Below, one piece after another: positions 57,896 through 64,000 of a stretch of DNA of 64,000 nt. Location of the stretch: positions 157,708 through 221,707 of the forward strand of contig JACGCK010000075.1 of assembly GCA_014925825.1 (NCBI GenBank), written 5' to 3'. The stretch comes from Pholiota molesta (taxonomy: Eukaryota; Basidiomycota; Agaricomycetes; Agaricales; Strophariaceae). Made by a program: the position numbers and the translations under genes. Below the pieces are notes generated by a model that was not told where the DNA came from, did no database searches, and saw only the letters and a program-made list of their open reading frames with translations. How positions within the stretch are numbered: position 1 is the stretch's first letter; the number at the start of each line of letters is the position of its first letter.

Positions 57896-59336
57896 ACTGT
57901 AAGTAAATATATTTTTTACGTGTACCGTACATGGCATTAATGGCAATGTACTAGACGGCGCAGCGTCAACGCAGCGGTCGCCAATTCGCTGCCGCAGCGT
58001 ATCCATGCCCAAAACCTTGAGTTAGCCAACGGTTAGCCATCATCGGCCTCCCCAGCATGATGCTCGTGCACTGCGAAACGCAGGGAACTACAAATTCGGC
58101 GAACCTGGTAGCCGAGTGGGATGGATGACGGGTGGGTCTGGGTCTGGGTTGAGTGGGAGGGAATGCTGGACAGACAGCTTGAGGGAGGTTGACTTAGACC
58201 AAGCGCAAAGGTGCATTGAGGTAAGGGTTGTCGCCTGTAATATCGATATCCTTGATTAATTATGAGTCGTTTACAGACGCCTTCAGCGCATTCAAGAGCT
58301 TCGGTAAATAAACAAAAGCATCGTGTCAGTGACATGTCTGACCGAAACTTTCACAGCTTCGATTTGACGCAGTTAGATAATGCAATCTATATCGTTCCCT
58401 GAAGACGAATATACACAAAAACTGTCTGAGTCGCCTTCTCCTTCCCTTCACTGGAAATCAACATGCTGACAAAGTTTTTTCCTATAGCACTGTCTTCATT
58501 CCCTACAATCCATCTCGCCGCGCTCTATGACGCCCTCCTTGAACATGATCGTCGGAGCCTCTCCATTCCCAACGTGAAAAGCGACTACACCCCATCGTCC
58601 ACTCTCGTCCTTCAGCCATCATCGTCAGCTTGGCAATTTTGAGTATATCCTACCCGTTGGTCGGCGCCAGAAGCGCCCACGTGTTCTTGAACCCATTCTC
58701 CACCCTCCGCAAAACTCTGGAGCTTGGTCGTTTCTCGCATCTGGTCACACAGCACCTTGCCAGCATATTGGCCACCTTCATTGATGCATGTCGTGTCTGT
58801 CTCTCCGACTACTGAGCCTGTCCCTCCACCAAACGTTGACAATGGCGAGGACGTCGAGGAGTGCATGAACTGACATGTTCCAGAGTGTATGTGGAGAATT
58901 GACATAAAACTCTCTAGCGACACATCAGCGCGTGTCTTTAGACGGCTTCTGGGATAATTTGGAATACATTGGGTACTTCAGAAGTGACCTCTGGGTCGAA
59001 TTCACTGCCTATCGGCGCATCCTTCTTTCGGGTTCGGTCAATTTCAATGTTGGTATACAATTCTGTATGAATATAGTTTATTTGAAGCAACTTTAGTATC
59101 ACATGGAACTTCAATAGAATGGAGCGTAAGCCTGAGGGCAGTGTATGATGAGCATACCTGGTATTAGTAAATGAAAGGCTCATGGTCAGCCTCACGACAT
59201 GTGGAATCTGATCCGAACACATGTCATAAAGCGCTCATCGGATAGAAATGAACAACTCCGGAATAATCAATCGACCATGTCGCAGGCCGACTAAATTCAT
59301 GAATCTTTTGGTACAGCTGTGCCGAACCCAATCTAT
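57896..59336. other. Intergenic, no supported gene
   Basis: Short frames only, none with a domain. The sequence becomes AT-rich from about 58900 toward the 3' flank of the leucine-rich-repeat pseudogene. Confidence 0.3.
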
Positions 59337-60976
59337 TCAAGGATTACAAGGAAACGGATCATCTTCATCCGCCGAAATGAGCATTCCAACACCTTTCCCC
59401 TGCCTCACTCCTGTCACATCGCCAACAGAATCCCGTTCGATTTTCGCATAGATATAAGGTAGATATTTTCGTTGATGTTTGTTACAACCGCGAGGCGCGT
59501 ACACACTCGGGCTAGCGCCTCGGCGCTGGAGAGAAATCAGAAGTCGCATCTTCATATACGCTCAACGGTGGCGCATCATCGCCTGCTCCGTCCCGTTTGC
59601 CAAATCCGTTTAGTAGAACCTTTGCATCTTGACAAGCTGCGACAACGCGGGGTGCAGAGATTGCTGTGGAATAATGTCTTGGCTCAGCCAAAGAGAGTAG
59701 GTGGACAGTACCTCACGTACCATGGATTCTGAATTTAAATATATTCCGTGTAATCCCAATTCCTCTAGATTAGGCGCACCTCTGACGATCGAATGCATAT
59801 ATCCGTTCGAAAAATCAATTGAACCAGCCTTCTTTCGATTTTTCTGTATGCGGAAATCTCCATCCAGGGTTCGTACCAAAGAACCCCTTCCAACTTGCGA
59901 TCTTGCGGATCGGCGATTTCCTGTTCGATTTCGAGGGATTTCAGTTGAGGAGACCATTTGGGAGCACGGCTCGGAGAAGATACGGGACTTGTGCGTTGTA
60001 ACTGTCGACAAATGCCAAGCTAACGAGCTGTGAGTAGAGGAACTAAAAGACGAATTCTTTAACCCAGCCTATGATCACGATAAACGGTTATTTCGGGGGG
60101 GAATTTTTCCATGACATTGAAATGACGAACTTTAAGTGCTTCAGATTTGGCAAAAATCCCGCTTCAATGTCGTTGGAAAACCAAGTACCCGTGCAGCCTA
60201 CGAGTGATAAGCTATGTAGCTGTGGGTGTCGCCTGAAGAAACCCATTATAGTTTCGGTCTTGTCTTTAGATCCAAAGCGCTGCAGGCGAAGCCATTTCAA
60301 GCTGGGAAAGTCGAAGGAAAGAATGAGCGTGGCATCTTGTAATCGCATTGCAAACTCAGTGTATGCAATGTCAACGCGAGGCGTGGAAGCTTATCCAGAC
60401 CTTCAAGTAATCGTCTCTGAAAGACCTTCCGAATCGCCGGTCCATTCCATGCGTAGGGTGGAGAGTCCCTGTAGACCTCGGTCAGATAATGCTCTTCCAG
60501 GAAGAGCAGTATGTCACTCACTGATATCGAGTTCATCTCATCAACCACGGCCCCAGATTGCCAACGATCCATGAAGTATGGCCTACATTTCGCAATATCA
60601 AGGTGCGAAGACGAGGGCACTCCTTGCGCAAATCACGCCAAAAGTCGGAAAGCAAGCGTCCATTTGGATTGGCTCCATTCTCGTCGTAAAGCCAACCATG
60701 CAACAGGTAAATGCCCAATGCAACAGTACGGGGAATCAACTGTTTCTTGACGAGCATATGAAGGCCAGCAACAACGTCGAATGATTTCTGCCCATTCCGG
60801 TTTCCACAGACAACTCGGACATGAATACAGCTCCGTGACTGCCAGTCCAAGCTGTGGCTCGTCCAGTATTTTTGGATCACAGTAAGAGCATCGTCTTCGT
60901 TTCGAGCAATATACGTGAGTAGAGGATTGGGCGGACAATATCGTGGAAGCGGCGATTTCCCAGGGCCAAAGCGCAC
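59337..60976 (-). pseudogene. Leucine-rich-repeat (F-box-like) protein, frameshifted
   Basis: The frame opens at 60976 (MRFGPGKSPLPRYCPPN) and reads RLLSDFWRDLRKECPRLRTL with ILRNVG. Further blocks are LHTLSLQCDYKMPRSFFPS, FDFPSLKWLRLQRFGSKDK, HPQLHSLSLVGCTGTWF, GFLPNLKHLKF, IVRGAPNLEELGLHGIYL and the end YLPYIYAKIERDSVGDV and DEDDPFPCNP-stop at 59337. The spaced P-x-L-x-x-L pattern is that of leucine-rich repeats in large fungal F-box-like families. No F-box was seen at the N-terminus. Frames change near 60540, 60400, 60110, 59950 and 59600; one of these may be an intron (GTGAGT near 60530), but not all, so I read it as a pseudogene. Confidence 0.6.
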
Positions 60977-61654
60977 AGAGTATGTGGAGCAGAGCGCAAT
61001 GGAATGAATGAGGCTATGAGGGAAAGAGCTCTGGAGGAATTGTAGAGGGTGGCATTGACTTAATGAGATGTATGGCTACTGGACAGTACAAGGGCGTCGA
61101 AGGCGAAAGGACAATGGTTGCCTTAGGGTAGGTCTGATCAATTGGCATCTTACTCACGATATGCATTAATGTAACTATTAAGCTAAAATCATTTAGGACG
61201 TCTCCCGTATGCAGACTTTAAATTGAACAGTCTCCGAAAACGCGGTTGATGATGAAATTCTGTGGGTCCAAGGCGAATCAGATTTATGTTACAGATTATT
61301 TCTGATCGATTGATCTCCGGCAGGATCGTGGCTGAAGGTTGAACACTGAGCGCTGTTGGAGCGTTGAGCGCTGATATTGAATACAATATTGGAGGCGCCT
61401 TTGACTAATATTGATTAAGTATTGATATGGAATGTCGAATCTTGATGCTTGATGACCTATGCCATAAATTAGTGAGTGTCACGGTTGAAATATCCACCGA
61501 TATATCACCCCTTGCGTTCGAAAGCAAATGATACGGATAATTGATCGTATCTGTATTTATCTAAGCTGTGGGCTGCACCATCGTTAGTCCTCGCTGATAT
61601 AAAATGTAGTCCTTTTCCAGACCGATTCCTTAGAGCTGGTCTCACAATACCCAA
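60977..61654. other. Intergenic, likely promoter side of the secreted-protein gene
   Basis: AT-rich from 61130 onward, with no supported gene and no recognised motif. Confidence 0.3.
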
Positions 61655-62501
61655 ATGCGCTGGACGTACAAACTTCTCATTGTCATCTATTTCTTGACCA
61701 CTACACAATCTCTTGCACTGCCGATTGGTTCTACAGTTGGTAATGCAGATACCGACCAGCTTTGGATAAGAGAGCCCGCCAACGTCAAGGCCAAGGATCT
61801 CAAACAGTCGACTTACAGAAAGAAAGCCATAGATAAAGCAAAACACAAAAATCCAGCATGGAATCATGGAAGTACTCACCAAGCAGGTACTAGCACTTAA
61901 CATTTGTTTATCTTAGATTGGCACTGAAAGTATTTATCAGACCATATTCTAGAAGCTCAGACGGTCTCAAACTACTTGAATCAACATCTGAATGGGTATG
62001 TCCACCTTGCGCGTATTTTACTTATTCTTGGTGTATTTATCTCCACTCAAAGGCGGCCGCTAGACAGAAATTGCAAGCTTGCGATAAGAAGGCATCTAAA
62101 CCATCCAGATAACCTTAAGATGGTAATAGGCCAGAATAACCAGAGTGTAGGTTTCTGCCTAATGAAACTGATGATTTTGGAACTCAAAATACACCAAATT
62201 TTCGATTTAGAAAGGGAAAGTGGTGACCGCTCTAATAAAACATCCACAGAATCCTGGAAAACATTTCGACCAACCAGTCAAGCAGTATATCAAAACTGAA
62301 GCAAGCAAAATACAAGAAACAGCCGCATCGATCGATGATTTGCTTGAATCATCATCAAGAGAGGTGAGTATCCACAACAAAAATATAAATCCAGATGGTG
62401 TTAACCTACATCTACAGTGTGCAAGCGTCGGTATACCACCTGGCTCTTATGGAGTGTCCCACGCGGCGGATGCCATGCTCAAGCATGCGGCACGCCGTTA
62501 G
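61655..62501 (+). CDS. Small secreted protein of unknown function
   Basis: The start MRWTYKLLIVIYFLTTTQSLA (ATG 61655) is a clear signal peptide. Exons then join in one frame through short introns: NPAWNHGSTHQA to DHILEAQTVSNYLNQHLNG (acceptor near 61943), to NCKLAIRRHLNHPDNLKM, to KGKVVTALIKHPQNPGKHFD and IQETAASIDDLLESSSRE, to VCASVGIPPGSYGVSHAADA and LKHAARR-stop at 62501. The mature protein of roughly 190 residues is Lys/His-rich and probably helical. From memory, uncharacterised Agaricomycete proteins share the N-P-G-K and S-Y-G-V-S motifs. No catalytic motif or Cys pattern was seen, so a role cannot be assigned. Confidence 0.65.
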
Positions 62502-62718
62502 GTTTATTTGGCATCTCTACCATCGGATAGTAGACTACACAAGTGATTTCCTGGAAATGGCACAAGGAGATGAATTTATCATCGCACTCGAGCTTCGGGG
62601 AGATGTGCAAAATAAGTTGTTCATGCACGTCCATGCCAAACAGTGCACATTCATGTGGCATTCTCGAATTGCGTGCATACTCAAGATAAACAAACGCCAT
62701 TGAGATTGAGCGCTGAGC

Positions 62719-63131
62719 AGAGAGTCAGCTGGAGCTGCCAGGCGTCTAAATTTAGGCCATCACGGCAATTCGGCAAGCACCGCCACCGCGTCGCACAACC
62801 GAGCGCGCGCGCTGTGTGTTTTCCAAGTGCTTTCAACTTCAAGGTTAAAATCGAGGCCGCATGCGTCGTTCACGAGGTGCAAATTATTCATGGATAAAAA
62901 CAAACCGTTCCACTACATCTTATGATACATATTACTCTTAATTTGTACCTACGTAGACCTCACAAGTAATTCTGTTAGGCAGATTGTAGCTCATGAAGGA
63001 CATAGAACTTGATGAGTCCTTCAAGTAGAAAACACACAGCGCGCGCGCTCGGTTGTGCGACGCGGTGGCGTGCTTGCCGAATTCCCGTGATGGCCTAAAT
63101 TTAGACGCCCGGCAGCTCCAGCTGACTCTCT
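62719..63131. mobile_element. 0.41 kb MITE with ~110-bp inverted repeats
   Basis: The left end AGAGAGTCAGCTGGAGCTGCC runs to GCGCGCGCTGTGTGTTTTC (about 62825). The same sequence appears inverted from about 63022 to 63131 with only three or four differences (for example GGCGTCTAAATTTAGGCC present in both arms). About 190 bp of unrelated AT-rich sequence separate the arms. No gene and no clear target duplication were seen. High arm identity suggests a recent insertion. Confidence 0.75.
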
Positions 63132-63149
63132 ATATCTCGACGCACAGTC

Positions 63150-63395
63150 ATTTGCTCTATCTATCCGGGAGCAAAATGGTCTATATAAAATGATATTTGT
63201 ATATAGAAAAACGAAAGTTATATGTTCGGGACAAGAATTTTGCTATTCAGGATACAAAGTTTATATACTTGCGACAAAAAATTCTCTTTTCGGGATGAAA
63301 AGTTCTCTATCCGGGAAAGAAAGTTTAATCTATAGGACTAGAAGTATATATATCTGGGGACACAAATCACTCACTTTTCTATATATTATTTACAG
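63150..63395. repeat. Degenerate ~22-bp minisatellite, AT-rich
   Basis: Units of the form TATCCGGGAnnAAAnTTnTCTA recur about nine or ten times (TATCCGGGAGCAAAATGGTC, TTCGGGACAAGAATTTTGC, TTCGGGATGAAAAGTTCTC, TATCCGGGAAAGAAAGTTTA and others). The array directly follows the MITE at 62719-63131. Confidence 0.6.
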
Positions 63396-63402
63396 ATTTA
63401 AT

Positions 63403-63732
63403 CTATATACTTGGTAATAATAAATGTGCTAACGGACGCTCATACTTCCTAGGGTCTGTCTGGGCGTTCTCTCCCTCTTCTACACATCTTGCTAATGCTA
63501 CAAAAAGGTATGTTTCCTCTGAGAGCCTGGACAAACGGGCGCTCATGGCAGCCTGAGAACTCACGCTGCAGATCTGAACATTGCGAGAATGAATACTGTT
63601 CACTTGGAGATACCGGTGATGATCTACAGTCATAAAGTACGGATTCCCGTTGATCAGCCTGGGTTCTTTTGCTGAAGAGAAAGGCGTGTCACCAAAGGCG
63701 AGGCGTTCAGAACCAACATTTCTATGTGGCAA
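63403..63732 (-). other. Open frame of 109 codons, possibly an exon of a gene extending past the window
   Basis: The frame includes NGNPYFMTVDHHRYLQVNS and MSARLSRLSEETYLFVALAR, with protein-like composition, and ends PLAHLLLPSI-stop. I recognise no family. Sequence upstream to 64000 gives no clear continuing exon, so it is only a possibility. Confidence 0.25.
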
Positions 63733-64000
63733 TCTTTTGTGGTGAATGTGGGGGCGACAAGCTTACGCGTTTGAGAAGATGCTGGGCCCTGGTTGGATTC
63801 ACGCACATGTATCCTTATACCGTATTTATCCTCGCAAAGCCGAATTCAACATGCTAGATTATGGAATATATTTAATACAACACTGACGAATGCCGCTGAG
63901 AGGCGACGCCAGTTCCAAGAGAAAGAATTATGGATTGTACGTATACACAACAAGATGACTCGGATGGTGGGGTAGAGTGACGACTACAGCAGGATGCAAA

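Overview
The window looks like nuclear DNA of a filamentous basidiomycete, most likely an Agaricomycete (mushroom-forming fungus). Genes are split by many short introns of about 50-60 bp with GT..AG ends. A KDZ-type DNA transposon, a Plavaka-like fragment, adenylate-forming reductase, GMC oxidoreductase and UbiA families are all present. Roughly half of the window is transposon-derived, repetitive or decayed sequence. All names are from reading translated motifs and splice signals by eye; no search was run.

Left part (1-12.9 kb): a decayed PHO84-like phosphate transporter; a divergent pair of intact-looking fungal genes of unknown function (2287-5009 minus, 5872-7101 plus) bracketed by two related ~0.3 kb inverted-repeat elements; a decayed fragment of the EPSP-synthase domain of the AROM shikimate enzyme; a GC-rich low-complexity block; a tRNA-like sequence; and a Plavaka-like N-terminal remnant.

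Transposon core (12.9-27.6 kb): a 5'-truncated minus-strand gene joins a MULE-like transposase C-terminus, a USP-type deubiquitinase domain, a PHD finger and a Tudor/PWWP-like region. It is cut by a 10.8 kb element (16824-27625) with inverted terminal repeats of about 0.9-1.0 kb. That element carries a KDZ transposase, a coiled-coil protein and an HMG-box-like protein, all plus strand and all with apparent single-base frameshifts.

Metabolic part (27.9-54.2 kb): an A-T-R adenylate-forming reductase whose reductase domain is broken by a 2.2 kb foldback element built of 21-bp GTTTAAAC subrepeats; a monocarboxylate-type MFS transporter; a secreted GMC oxidoreductase; a UbiA-family prenyltransferase/terpene cyclase; and a second GMC oxidoreductase whose reading frame needs an 8-nt and a 12-nt microexon. 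Together these resemble a secondary-metabolite gene cluster, now damaged at the reductase.

Right part (54.2-64 kb): mostly non-coding, with a 0.5 kb tandem duplication, minisatellites, a decayed leucine-rich-repeat gene, an intact small secreted protein gene and a 0.4 kb MITE with ~110 bp inverted repeats.
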